Part shown: positions 1 through 6,285 of the stretch, one piece after another | How the letters are laid out: every line of letters begins with the position of its first letter | How positions within the stretch are numbered: the first letter of the stretch is position 1 | NCBI GenBank assembly: GCA_018335765.1 | Contig: JAGXRU010000065.1 | Coordinates: forward strand, 1-8,345 | Length of the DNA stretch: 8,345 nt | Direction of reading: 5' to 3' | Source of the DNA: Alkaliphilus sp. | Lineage (GTDB): Bacteria; Bacillota; Clostridia; Peptostreptococcales; Thermotaleaceae | Translations under genes and position numbers: made by a program | Notes under the pieces: model-generated | What the model was told of the DNA's origin: nothing | The model's input: only the letters and a program-made list of their open reading frames with translations | The model's database searches: none

Positions 1-78
1 AACAACCCCGTCCTACTTGTAGCAACAAAAACATTAAGAAAAATATCCTAAAATAGTTATTCTCTTTATTGTATTTCT

Positions 79-103
79 GGAACTTTTTGTTTTTTCATGC
101 GTC
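79..103 (+). promoter_or_regulatory. ECF-sigma-type promoter
   Basis: GGAAC at 79-83 is separated by exactly 16 bases, mostly T, from CGTC at 100-103. This is the usual layout of promoters read by extracytoplasmic-function sigma factors (-35 GAAC, T-rich spacer, -10 CGTC). The expected transcript start is about 108-112, which leaves a short leader before the Shine-Dalgarno AAAGGAGG at 125-132. No housekeeping -35/-10 pair of comparable quality is visible in the 140 bases before the gene. Which sigma factor reads it cannot be told, because no ECF sigma gene lies in this window. Confidence 0.55.
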
Positions 104-140
104 TTAAAAGATGTAAGAAAAAATAAAGGAGGAAATAACA

Positions 141-1193
141 ATGAAATATAAGAAGGTATTAACAGGAGTATTATCAGCCACTATATTGACAGTTACAGCA
201 CTTACTGCTCTTGCAGTAAGTCCGGAGGATTTAAGAACTGCTAAGGATGTCAATCAAATCAAGGACATTTTACCTATAAGTGCGGAAACGAGTATTGTAA
301 AACAGAATTATTTCAACTCATTTACCGGAAAAGTTCTGGAAATCAGCGGGTATGATTCAATGAAGGGTTCTAAAATGGTATTGACAGAAAATGAGAATGG
401 AGAGCGGGCAAATATAATTGTATCAGAGAACACATATGTTGCAAACAATGCAGTAATTACTGTAGGAGCAACAATCACTGGATATTTCGAAGCTAATATG
501 CCGATGATTATGATATATCCAGCCCAATATGTTGCTGAGGTTGTTGTAGTAAAAAGCGAGGAAATAAATGTCAAGGTTGCAGTGTTCGATAAAGACCTTC
601 TTAGTGATGATAACGATTTGAAACTAAATATTTCTGACAAAACAGAAATTATTTCACAAGATGGAAAGCCATACGAAGGTGAGCTCGCAAACAGAAAGCT
701 GGTAGTAAGCTATAGCTTTTCAACAAAGAGTATTCCGGCACAAACAACCCCTGCTAAAATAGTTGTGCTATTTGAAAAAGCAGATTCTCTAATCGATCAG
801 CCGACAGAAGAAGTGACAGCTACTGCAATTGGTGATGTTTCTAATATGGAGATGATTGTGAATAACACAAAAATTGATGCTCCGAAAGCTTATACCAATG
901 AACAGGGGACTGTGATGGTTCCACTGCGTGCGATAGCTGAGGCTTTGGGTTTTGAGGTGAGTTGGAATAATGAATTGAGCAGTATAATGATTGGAAAAGA
1001 CATTTCTCTAACAATAAATAAAGACCATTACATTTACTCTAAAACTGATCCAATACACTTAGGAACTGCTCCTGCTTTAGTAGAAGGAAGAACATTTGTG
1101 CCTTTAAGTTTCTTCAGAAAAGTAATGGGTATGAATAATGCATATGTATTTGAAGCACAAATTGTAGTAGATGACGGAGAATTGATGAATTAA
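141..1193 (+). CDS. Secreted protein with copper amine oxidase N-domain-like C-terminus
   Basis: A 350-residue exported protein. Residues 1-25 form a signal peptide: a positive MKYKK start, a hydrophobic core, and a probable cut after A25 in the ALA-VS context. There is no lipobox cysteine, so it is probably released or wall-associated. Residues about 58-215 are a beta-rich region of unknown function, seen in related clostridial proteins. Residues about 236-345 match the copper amine oxidase N-terminal-like domain (PF07833), with the hallmarks VMVPLRAIAEALGFEVSW (258-275) and EGRTFVPLSFF (315-325). Despite the name, this domain carries no amine oxidase catalytic site; in Firmicutes it usually occurs in cell-surface proteins. 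The start is fixed by AAAGGAGG eight bases upstream. An ECF-type promoter precedes it, suggesting control by an envelope or extracellular signal. The gene just downstream is probably co-transcribed. Family assignment is firm for the C-terminus; the role is unknown. Confidence 0.88.
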   Translation: MKYKKVLTGVLSATILTVTALTALAVSPEDLRTAKDVNQIKDILPISAETSIVKQNYFNSFTGKVLEISGYDSMKGSKMVLTENENGERANIIVSENTYVANNAVITVGATITGYFEANMPMIMIYPAQYVAEVVVVKSEEINVKVAVFDKDLLSDDNDLKLNISDKTEIISQDGKPYEGELANRKLVVSYSFSTKSIPAQTTPAKIVVLFEKADSLIDQPTEEVTATAIGDVSNMEMIVNNTKIDAPKAYTNEQGTVMVPLRAIAEALGFEVSWNNELSSIMIGKDISLTINKDHYIYSKTDPIHLGTAPALVEGRTFVPLSFFRKVMGMNNAYVFEAQIVVDDGELMN

Positions 1194-1238
1194 CTCATTC
1201 CATAATAGTAAAAATATATCATATGAGGAGATTAAGGC

Positions 1239-1559
1239 ATGAAGGATAATAGATTATTAAGCAGAAAAAACATTGTTTTGAAATGTATAATGGCAGTTGT
1301 GGGTATGCTTATTATTACTGTTGGCTTTAATAATAATCTGTTTCTTTCAGGCTTTGATGTATTCAATAGAGGAAATAACCAAAGTCAGGTTGCTCTAAGA
1401 TATTATCTTGAGAAATATGGAGATAAAGATAATTCGGAAGGGGTATATGCTATGAATCGGAGATTGGGTTGTCATGACGAAATCCATATTTATGACAAGG
1501 AAGGTCAGATATTGATGAAATTCACATATTCCGATGGGAAAGTTTACAAGATAGAATAG
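1239..1559 (+). CDS. Small membrane-anchored protein of unknown function
   Basis: I do not recognise a family for this 106-residue protein. The N-terminus is basic (MKDNRLLSRK). One hydrophobic segment follows at about residues 12-37 and could be an uncleaved signal anchor. The remaining 70 residues are polar and would lie outside the cell. The C-terminal part (about 80-106, EIHIYDKEGQ then KFTYSDGKVYKIE) reads as two short beta strands joined by turns. There is a single extracytoplasmic cysteine (C78). GAGGAG at 1225-1230 is eight bases before ATG. The gap to the upstream secreted-protein gene is only 45 bases with no terminator, so both probably share the ECF-type promoter. The coding call rests on the good ribosome site, the membrane segment and the AT-rich composition. 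Confidence 0.7.
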   Translation: MKDNRLLSRKNIVLKCIMAVVGMLIITVGFNNNLFLSGFDVFNRGNNQSQVALRYYLEKYGDKDNSEGVYAMNRRLGCHDEIHIYDKEGQILMKFTYSDGKVYKIE

Positions 1560-1603
1560 AGTATCAGATCTGAGAGCGAAGGATACTGCCATATTGTAAC
1601 AAA

Positions 1604-1634
1604 ATAGTGCCCATGACTGAGTCATGGGCACTAT
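1604..1634 (-). terminator. Intrinsic terminator of megL
   Basis: A perfect 14-bp inverted repeat (ATAGTGCCCATGAC at 1604-1617 and its complement at 1621-1634) encloses a 3-base loop. Read on the minus strand it is followed by TTTTGTT, and it begins 21 bases after the megL stop codon. On the plus strand it is followed by AAAATA rather than a T-run. It should therefore stop megL transcription efficiently, and at best only weakly stop transcripts arriving from the small membrane protein gene. Confidence 0.85.
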
Positions 1635-1655
1635 AAAATATGAGTAATGTTATAA

Positions 1656-2858
1656 CTAAATTAAGATGTGGCTTAACGCCTGCTCCAAATCGTCGATGAT
1701 GTCCTGAGCCGATTCCAGGCCAACCGCCAATCTCGCAAGACCGTCCGGTATGCCGGCATCGGCTCTTTCCTCTGGCTTGTACGGAGAGTGGGTCATGGAT
1801 GCAGGGTGTTGTATCAATGTTTCTGCATCGCCAAGGCTCACTGCAAGCTTGCAAAGCTCAACCGCATTCATGACTTTCTTGCCTTCCTCGACACCGCCCT
1901 TGAGCTCAAATGCAATGACTGCACCAGGCAAACTCATTTGCTTCTTTGCGAGTTCGTATTGTGGGAAGCTCTCAAGCCCTGGGTAGTAAACTTTGTTGAC
2001 AGCCGGATGACCTTCCAGGAACTTCGCAACCTCCATCGCGTTTGCACAATGCTTTTCCATACGTATTTCAAGTGTTTTAAGGCCTCTGATGATCAAATAC
2101 GCATCAAATGGACTCATGGATGCGCCGGTCATATCCTTGATGCCGTAAAATCTTACCTGATCGATATAATCTTTTTTGCCTAAAACGAAACCGGCAATGA
2201 CGTCACCGTGTCCGTTCAAGAACTTAGTGCCCGAATGGACGATAATGTCTGCACCCATTTCGAGAGGTCTTTGTGTGTAAGGCGTACAGAACGTATTGTC
2301 GACCATCACTACGCAACCTTCCACTGTATGTGCAATATCAGCAATCGCTTTAATATCAGCAATTTCAAGCGTAGGGTTTGCAGGTGACTCAAGGTAGACG
2401 ACTTTCGTGTTTGGTCGCATCGCCGCTCTGACGTTTTCAGGATCTGTCGTGTCGACGAAGGTCACTTCTACGCCGAAACTGGTCAATCCGTGGTTGAGAT
2501 ATGAAAACGTACAGCCATAAAGTGTCTTCGCAGATACTATATGGTCGCCCGACTTAAGAAGCGTCCAGAATGCAGAAGAAATCGCACCGATTCCCGATGC
2601 CGCAGCGACACAAGCCTCAGCGCCTTCGAGCATGGCAAGCTTCTCCTCAAGCTGCATACAAGTTGGATTTCCAAGTCTTGTGTAGATGTAACCTTCTTCT
2701 TCAAGCGCAAAACGTCTACCCCCTTGCTCCGCACTATCAAATATGAAAGTGGCTGTTTGGTGGATCGGTGTTGCAAGTGCGCCAAACTGATCTTTTACAT
2801 GTCCACCGTGAATGGAACGGGTCGCAAATCCTTTAGTCAACAATTTTTCTTTTTTCAT
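1656..2858 (-). CDS. megL: Methionine gamma-lyase (PLP-dependent)
   Basis: A 400-residue cytosolic enzyme of the Cys/Met-metabolism PLP family (fold type I). It most likely cleaves L-methionine to methanethiol, 2-oxobutyrate and ammonia. Visible active-site residues are Y59 and R61 in YTRLGNPT (phosphate binding from the neighbouring subunit), Y114 and C116 in TLYGCTF, D187 (pyridine nitrogen), K212 in SGTKFLNGHGD (the PLP-linked lysine), K241-D242 in GIKDMTG, and R376 (substrate carboxylate). C116 with the KD pair is typical of methionine gamma-lyase, rather than cystathionine gamma-synthase or beta-lyase. Length matches the family (about 400). The start is set by GGAGG at 2865-2869, six bases away. 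The gene stands alone on the minus strand with its own terminator. Lines counted inside it are 50-63% G+C with one at 45%, well above its neighbours, which suggests horizontal acquisition. Homocysteine or cysteine activity cannot be excluded. Confidence 0.92.
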   Translation of the reverse strand: MKKEKLLTKGFATRSIHGGHVKDQFGALATPIHQTATFIFDSAEQGGRRFALEEEGYIYTRLGNPTCMQLEEKLAMLEGAEACVAAASGIGAISSAFWTLLKSGDHIVSAKTLYGCTFSYLNHGLTSFGVEVTFVDTTDPENVRAAMRPNTKVVYLESPANPTLEIADIKAIADIAHTVEGCVVMVDNTFCTPYTQRPLEMGADIIVHSGTKFLNGHGDVIAGFVLGKKDYIDQVRFYGIKDMTGASMSPFDAYLIIRGLKTLEIRMEKHCANAMEVAKFLEGHPAVNKVYYPGLESFPQYELAKKQMSLPGAVIAFELKGGVEEGKKVMNAVELCKLAVSLGDAETLIQHPASMTHSPYKPEERADAGIPDGLARLAVGLESAQDIIDDLEQALSHILI

Positions 2859-2941
2859 GATACGCCTCCATGGTATGTAGATTAAAGTGCCTTTGACATC
2901 ATTTTAACATTTAAACCACGAATTTGCTATAAAGAAAACTT

Positions 2942-3046
2942 AGTTCAGATGGAGGTTTTACTCCACCTGAACTCTAGTTGCACTTATTTCGAAGCTTGGC
3001 GGCACTTAGCTCCCGCTTATAGAAGCGGGAGTATTAGTAACGCCGC
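2942..3046 (-). ncRNA. Candidate structured RNA, IS200/IS605 omega-RNA-like or element end
   Basis: This intergenic segment is unusually structured. Arm AGTTCAGATGGAG (2942-2954) and arm CTCCACCTGAACT (2961-2973) pair over 13 bp with one exception. That exception is an A-C mismatch on the plus strand but a G-U pair in minus-strand RNA, which favours a minus-strand transcript. A second hairpin, CTCCCGCTT/AAGCGGGAG (3010-3018/3023-3031), is perfect with a 4-base loop. It sits inside an outer helix GCGGC/GCCGC (2999-3003/3042-3046). The look, short GC-rich stems with CTAT-type loops and a multi-stem array without an ORF, recalls the ends and guide-RNA scaffolds of IS200/IS605-type elements (TnpB or IscB). 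No transposase or TnpB/IscB gene is nearby, so it would be a solo remnant or an independently mobile end. Alternatives are a terminator pair or a leader for megL; GTTTTCTTT follows the first hairpin on the minus strand. The RNA identity is inferred from structure and memory. Confidence 0.4.
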
Positions 3047-3068
3047 TGAGATAAAATTTTAGGACTTA

Positions 3069-3083
3069 CACAAAAATTTTGTG
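3069..3083. repeat. Short AT-rich palindrome
   Basis: CACAAAA (3069-3075) and TTTTGTG (3077-3083) form a perfect 7-bp inverted repeat around one base. It lies between the structured segment and the leader of the PHP gene. It could be an operator or the degraded end of an insertion sequence. No matching second copy is visible in the window, and no transposase accompanies it. The rest of the 423-base gap (2859-3281) contains no credible gene. Confidence 0.35.
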
Positions 3084-3234
3084 AAGGGCTATTGACTACT
3101 TATTCTTGTATTTTACGAGGAAATCAAGTAGTTTCTTCTACTTTTTGACATTTAAGGCACCCTCTTTCAACAACAATTTTTATTATTCTAATAGCTCTCA
3201 ATTTTGAAAAGAAAATCTCTGATTCATTATTATC

Positions 3235-3243
3235 TGATATAAT
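3235..3243 (+). promoter_or_regulatory. Extended -10 promoter of the PHP gene
   Basis: TGATATAAT (3235-3243) contains a perfect TATAAT preceded by TGn, the extended -10 form that can work without a good -35. No convincing TTGACA-like box lies 16-18 bases upstream. Transcription would start near 3250, and the ribosome site AAGGAGG follows at 3265-3271. The position directly ahead of the only gene in this direction supports the call. Confidence 0.5.
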
Positions 3244-3281
3244 AAGCACATAAGAGAAAAGCTTAAGGAGGTCTAAAGATA

Positions 3282-4001
3282 ATGAATCTCGTTGCAGACT
3301 TACATGTGCATACCATTTCCAGCGGTCATGCCTATAATACCATACTTGAAAACACACAAAGTGCGAGAGAAAAAGGACTTAAATTAATTGCTATTACTGA
3401 TCACGGCCCTAACATGCCAGGAGGTCCAAACAAATATCATTTTGGCAATATGAAAGTTTTACCTTCTATAATAAATAAAGTAGAGATTTTGAAAGGTGTA
3501 GAGGCAAATATAGTAGACATGGAGGGAAATCTGGATTTAGAAAAAAATTTTTTACAAGAACTCGACATAGTTCTAGCAGGCCTTCATGATGACTGTTTTA
3601 TCCCTGAAAGTGTTGAGGATAATACAAAGGCATTAATTCAAACGATACAAAATCCTTTAGTGCATATTATTGTTCATCCTGGTAATCCAAGATTTAAGGT
3701 GGATTATGAGAGAGTTGTTTCTGCAGCAGCAGACTATAATGTTGCTTTGGAAATCAATAACAGCTCACTAACGATAGTCAGAAAGGGTAGCTTTGACAAT
3801 TGCAGAGAAATTGCTAGGTTGTGCAAAAAATATGGAACATTGGTAGCCTTTGGCAGTGATGCCCATTGGTATGAAAGGGTAGGAGAGTTTGACAAAGCCA
3901 TGAAGCTTGTGGAAGAGGCTGGAATCAAGGAAAAATATATTTTGAATACTTCTGTTGATAAAATCAAGGCATTTCTAAAATCAAAAAAGAACAAGAAATA
4001 G
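3282..4001 (+). CDS. YcdX-type PHP-domain metal-dependent phosphatase/hydrolase
   Basis: A 239-residue cytosolic protein, close to the roughly 245 residues of Escherichia coli YcdX. The PHP fold uses a trinuclear metal site, usually zinc or manganese, to hydrolyse phosphoesters. The expected ligands are all visible in order: H8 and H10 in DLHVHT, H16 in SGHAYN, H41 in TDHG, E74 in GVEAN, H102 in AGLHDD, H132 in VHPGNP, and D193 and H195 in GSDAH. The site therefore looks intact and the enzyme active. The natural substrate is not known for most members, so none is assigned. There is no polymerase or histidinol-phosphate context. AAGGAGG (3265-3271) lies ten bases before ATG, a slightly long spacing, and no better start is nearby. 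The gene appears monocistronic: an extended -10 promoter precedes it and a 499-base gap of decayed sequence follows. Confidence 0.9.
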   Translation: MNLVADLHVHTISSGHAYNTILENTQSAREKGLKLIAITDHGPNMPGGPNKYHFGNMKVLPSIINKVEILKGVEANIVDMEGNLDLEKNFLQELDIVLAGLHDDCFIPESVEDNTKALIQTIQNPLVHIIVHPGNPRFKVDYERVVSAAADYNVALEINNSSLTIVRKGSFDNCREIARLCKKYGTLVAFGSDAHWYERVGEFDKAMKLVEEAGIKEKYILNTSVDKIKAFLKSKKNKK

Positions 4002-4027
4002 CGTACGAATTATAATCTATAGAGTAA

Positions 4028-4216
4028 TACGGGATAGTATTTTTTACTACAGAAAATTACACAACTGGCAGACATATTGGGCAACTATACGAAAAAGGCA
4101 TGGATAGAACAAGAGATTTGCAAAAAAGCATAAAAGAAATATCCTCAAGCCTGTTAGAATCGTTTCGCATGCACCAACTAACCATAGCTTGCCCATCGTT
4201 TGTTGATAGACTTTAA
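4028..4216 (+). other. Unidentified short open frame, probable coding remnant
   Basis: An open frame of about 62 codons runs between stops, with a possible internal ATG at 4100 giving 38 residues (MDRTRDLQKS..., ending at TAA 4214-4216). It reads like real protein: the stretch TTGRHIGQLYEKGMDRTRD leads into a probable amphipathic helix, KSIKEISSSLLESF. There is no ribosome binding site before the ATG, and the frame ends abruptly. I do not recognise the family. The most likely explanation is a broken piece of a former gene, possibly of the same decayed element as the frame just downstream. It may also be chance. Confidence 0.3.
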
Positions 4217-4258
4217 GGTGCTTTTATGATATATTGATTAGGGCGTCAAAAACCTTGC

Positions 4259-4432
4259 ATGAAGAACCTTGAAAATTCAGTCAAAAGTTGTATCCTTAGA
4301 AATATTTTCACTCAAATTGCAGCAAAAGGCATCACTCTTTATGGTAGTGGTATTAAAAACATCAACTTTGATACCACCTCCAAAGTAAATGCAACTGAGA
4401 AAAGCGGGTTAGTATCGATAAACATTTTTTGA
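4259..4432 (+). pseudogene. Transposase remnant (IS1634/IS4-like), degenerate
   Basis: A 57-codon frame starting MKNLENSVKS contains ITLYGSGIKNINFDTTSKV (about residues 25-43). The FDTTSKV core with the preceding helix resembles the region around the first catalytic aspartate of IS1634/IS4-type DDE transposases, where a similar hydrophobic-D-T-T-S segment occurs. The frame then diverges and stops after SINIF. There is no ribosome site, no C-terminal two thirds and no clear inverted repeats, so it cannot be active. The assignment rests on one short motif recalled from the family. Confidence 0.4.
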
Positions 4433-4500
4433 GGGTAGTTGAAAACTTTATAAATATTTAAATTGTTTGATAAATAACAAACTAAGGAGGTTGCGATTAA

Positions 4501-6285
4501 GTGAAGTTTAATGAAAAAGTGTTAAAGGCAGCTACAGAGATTGCCGAAGGGTGTCAAGGGCATGAATCAGCATATTGTAGCTCAGAGTGTCCAATGCATA
4601 CTGATGTTATAGGCTATGTTGACCTAATTAAAGAAGGTAAGGTATCGGAGGCATTATTAAAAATAAGAGAAAAATTATTCTTGCCAGGCACACTTGGTAG
4701 AATATGTGCTCATCCTTGTGAAAAGGTCTGCAGAAGAAATACAGAGTATGGACAGCCTATATCAATTGCTGCATTAAAAAGGTACGCAGCTGATAAAGCT
4801 GACAAAGAGGAGTTTTGGGATATTTCTAAAGACCCCGCTACAGGGAAAAAGGTTGCAGTTATTGGTGCAGGTCCTGCAGGAGCACAAGCAGCTCTTGATT
4901 TAGCTAAAAAAGGCCATGAAATCACAATCTTTGAGAAACTTGAAGTTGTCGGGGGTATGATGAGAGTAGGAATTCCAGAATATCGTTTGCCAAGAACGCT
5001 CATAGATTTTGAATATTCATATCTTAACAAGCTTGGTGTGGTATTTAAGCTGGGAGTTGAGATTGGTAAGGATATACAATTTGATGACTTAATTAAACAG
5101 TATGATGCAATTATAGTTGCGCATGGAGCACATAAAGGATCAATACCATCAGTAAAAGGCAAGGAAACAGAAGGAGTTACGAATGCTGTAGACTTTTTAA
5201 AAGAGGTTTCGCTTACAAAGAAAAGTCATTTAGCGGGTAAAAAGGTTGTAGTAATTGGTGGTGGAGATGTTGCTATGGATTGTGCAAGATCTTCATTTAG
5301 GGTAGGAGTACAAGATGTTCATCTTGTGTCACTAGAAAATCAAGCAGAACTTCCGGCAAGTATTCATGAGCAGAAATGCGCACTTGAGGAAGGTGTAGTG
5401 TTTAACTGCGGTTGGGGAACTGAAGAAATATTAAGCAAGGAAGGAAGAGTTAGCGGAATTAGAATAAAAGAATGTTTAAGTGTATTTGATGCTGAAGGAA
5501 GATTCAGTCCAACCTTCGGTAACGAGGAAATTGTAATACCATGTGATACGGTAATATTTGCTACTGGACAGATTGTTGAAGACATAACAGCTGGTAGTGT
5601 TGAACAAACACGAGGAGGAAGATATGTAGTTGATAAAGATACACTCGCAACTAAGGCTCCTAATGTGTTTGTAGCAGGAGATGCAGTCGGTGGTACAATT
5701 GTTGTGGAAGCTATGGCTCTAGGCAGAAAAGCCTCCATATCAGTGGATAGATATCTAAAAGGCATGGATTTGATACAGGATAGAGATTTGATTGAGGAAT
5801 ACTCATTTAAAACTGAGCTTAATCTTCCACTGCCAGAAGGAGTTATAGATATAAAAAGATATCATACAAGAATGTTGCCAGCTAATGAAAGAAAAACTTC
5901 TTTTGCTGAGTGCGACTTAGGATTTGATGATAGCATAGCATTAGAAGAATCTTCACGATGTTTAAAGTGTGAATGCAAGGGTTGTATGAAAGAATGTATA
6001 ATGCTTAATGATTTTACTCATTATCCAGGGGAATTATTTAACAAATTCTTAAAAGATGGAAATATGGAACCGTTAATAGCGTATTCATGTAATATGTGCA
6101 ATCAATGCACAATTGTATGTCCAGAGGAGTATAAGTTAGCTGAAGTTTTTGGTGGAATAAGAAAAGACCTGGTAAAAGCAAATAATGGAAAATCGCCATT
6201 GAAGGGTCATGGTGCTATAGATATTCACCAACTTCTTGGATTCTCAAAGCTATTCACAGTTAAACAAAAAGGAGGTAAAAAGTAA
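4501..6285 (+). CDS. FAD/NAD(P)H oxidoreductase, GltD-like, with HdrC-like Fe-S tail
   Basis: A 594-residue soluble flavoprotein. Residues 18-77 hold an N-terminal iron-sulfur module as in GltD and NfnB (C18, C26, C30, then C69, C73, C77), likely carrying 4Fe-4S clusters. The FAD Rossmann motif is GAGPAG (122-127), and GGMMRVGIPEYRLP (151-164) is typical of the glutamate synthase small-subunit family. The NAD(P)H site is GGGDVAMD (253-260). The last FAD motif is NVFVAGDAVGG (388-398). Residues 487-540 add a ferredoxin-like tail: C487-x2-C490-x4-C495-x3-C499 and C530-x2-C533-x2-C536-x3-C540-P, resembling HdrC or GlpC. GltD itself is about 470 residues, so the tail is an addition. No glutamate synthase large subunit is present, so glutamate synthesis is unlikely. 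Start is GTG with AAGGAGG (4484-4490) ten bases upstream. The stop overlaps the next start (TAATG). It probably passes electrons from NAD(P)H through the tail to the HdrB-like partner. Confidence 0.9.
   Translation: MKFNEKVLKAATEIAEGCQGHESAYCSSECPMHTDVIGYVDLIKEGKVSEALLKIREKLFLPGTLGRICAHPCEKVCRRNTEYGQPISIAALKRYAADKADKEEFWDISKDPATGKKVAVIGAGPAGAQAALDLAKKGHEITIFEKLEVVGGMMRVGIPEYRLPRTLIDFEYSYLNKLGVVFKLGVEIGKDIQFDDLIKQYDAIIVAHGAHKGSIPSVKGKETEGVTNAVDFLKEVSLTKKSHLAGKKVVVIGGGDVAMDCARSSFRVGVQDVHLVSLENQAELPASIHEQKCALEEGVVFNCGWGTEEILSKEGRVSGIRIKECLSVFDAEGRFSPTFGNEEIVIPCDTVIFATGQIVEDITAGSVEQTRGGRYVVDKDTLATKAPNVFVAGDAVGGTIVVEAMALGRKASISVDRYLKGMDLIQDRDLIEEYSFKTELNLPLPEGVIDIKRYHTRMLPANERKTSFAECDLGFDDSIALEESSRCLKCECKGCMKECIMLNDFTHYPGELFNKFLKDGNMEPLIAYSCNMCNQCTIVCPEEYKLAEVFGGIRKDLVKANNGKSPLKGHGAIDIHQLLGFSKLFTVKQKGGKK

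Noticed and set aside
308..640. A 110-codon minus-strand open frame inside the secreted-protein gene
   Set aside because: It is antisense to a gene with a clear signal peptide, domain and ribosome site, and shows no ribosome site or domain of its own.
1788..2183. Plus-strand open frame of 131 codons within megL
   Set aside because: megL on the other strand has every catalytic residue of its family; this frame is a by-product of its higher G+C and has no recognisable protein features.
2541..2885. Plus-strand open frame of 114 codons across the megL start
   Set aside because: It is antisense to the conserved N-terminus of megL, with no domain and low-complexity translation.
2881..2941. SAM, T-box or other amino-acid riboswitch in the megL leader
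   Set aside because: No S-box core or T-box sequence is visible on the minus strand between the structured segment and the megL ribosome site.
3126..3146. AAGTAG/CTACTT hairpin followed by TTT as a plus-strand terminator
   Set aside because: A six-pair AT-rich stem with only a short T-run, and no gene on the plus strand upstream that would need it.
4035..4049. TAGTA-TTTTT-TACTA inverted repeat after the PHP gene as a terminator
   Set aside because: The stem is only 5 AT-rich pairs and there is no T-run after it, so it is too weak to support.
4439..4476. Promoter for the redox operon (TTGAAA at 4439-4444 with AT-rich sequence to 4476)
   Set aside because: No -10 of acceptable quality sits 16-18 bases after TTGAAA, and the nearby TGATAAATA matches the extended -10 poorly. 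A promoter is likely somewhere in 4433-4480 but cannot be placed.
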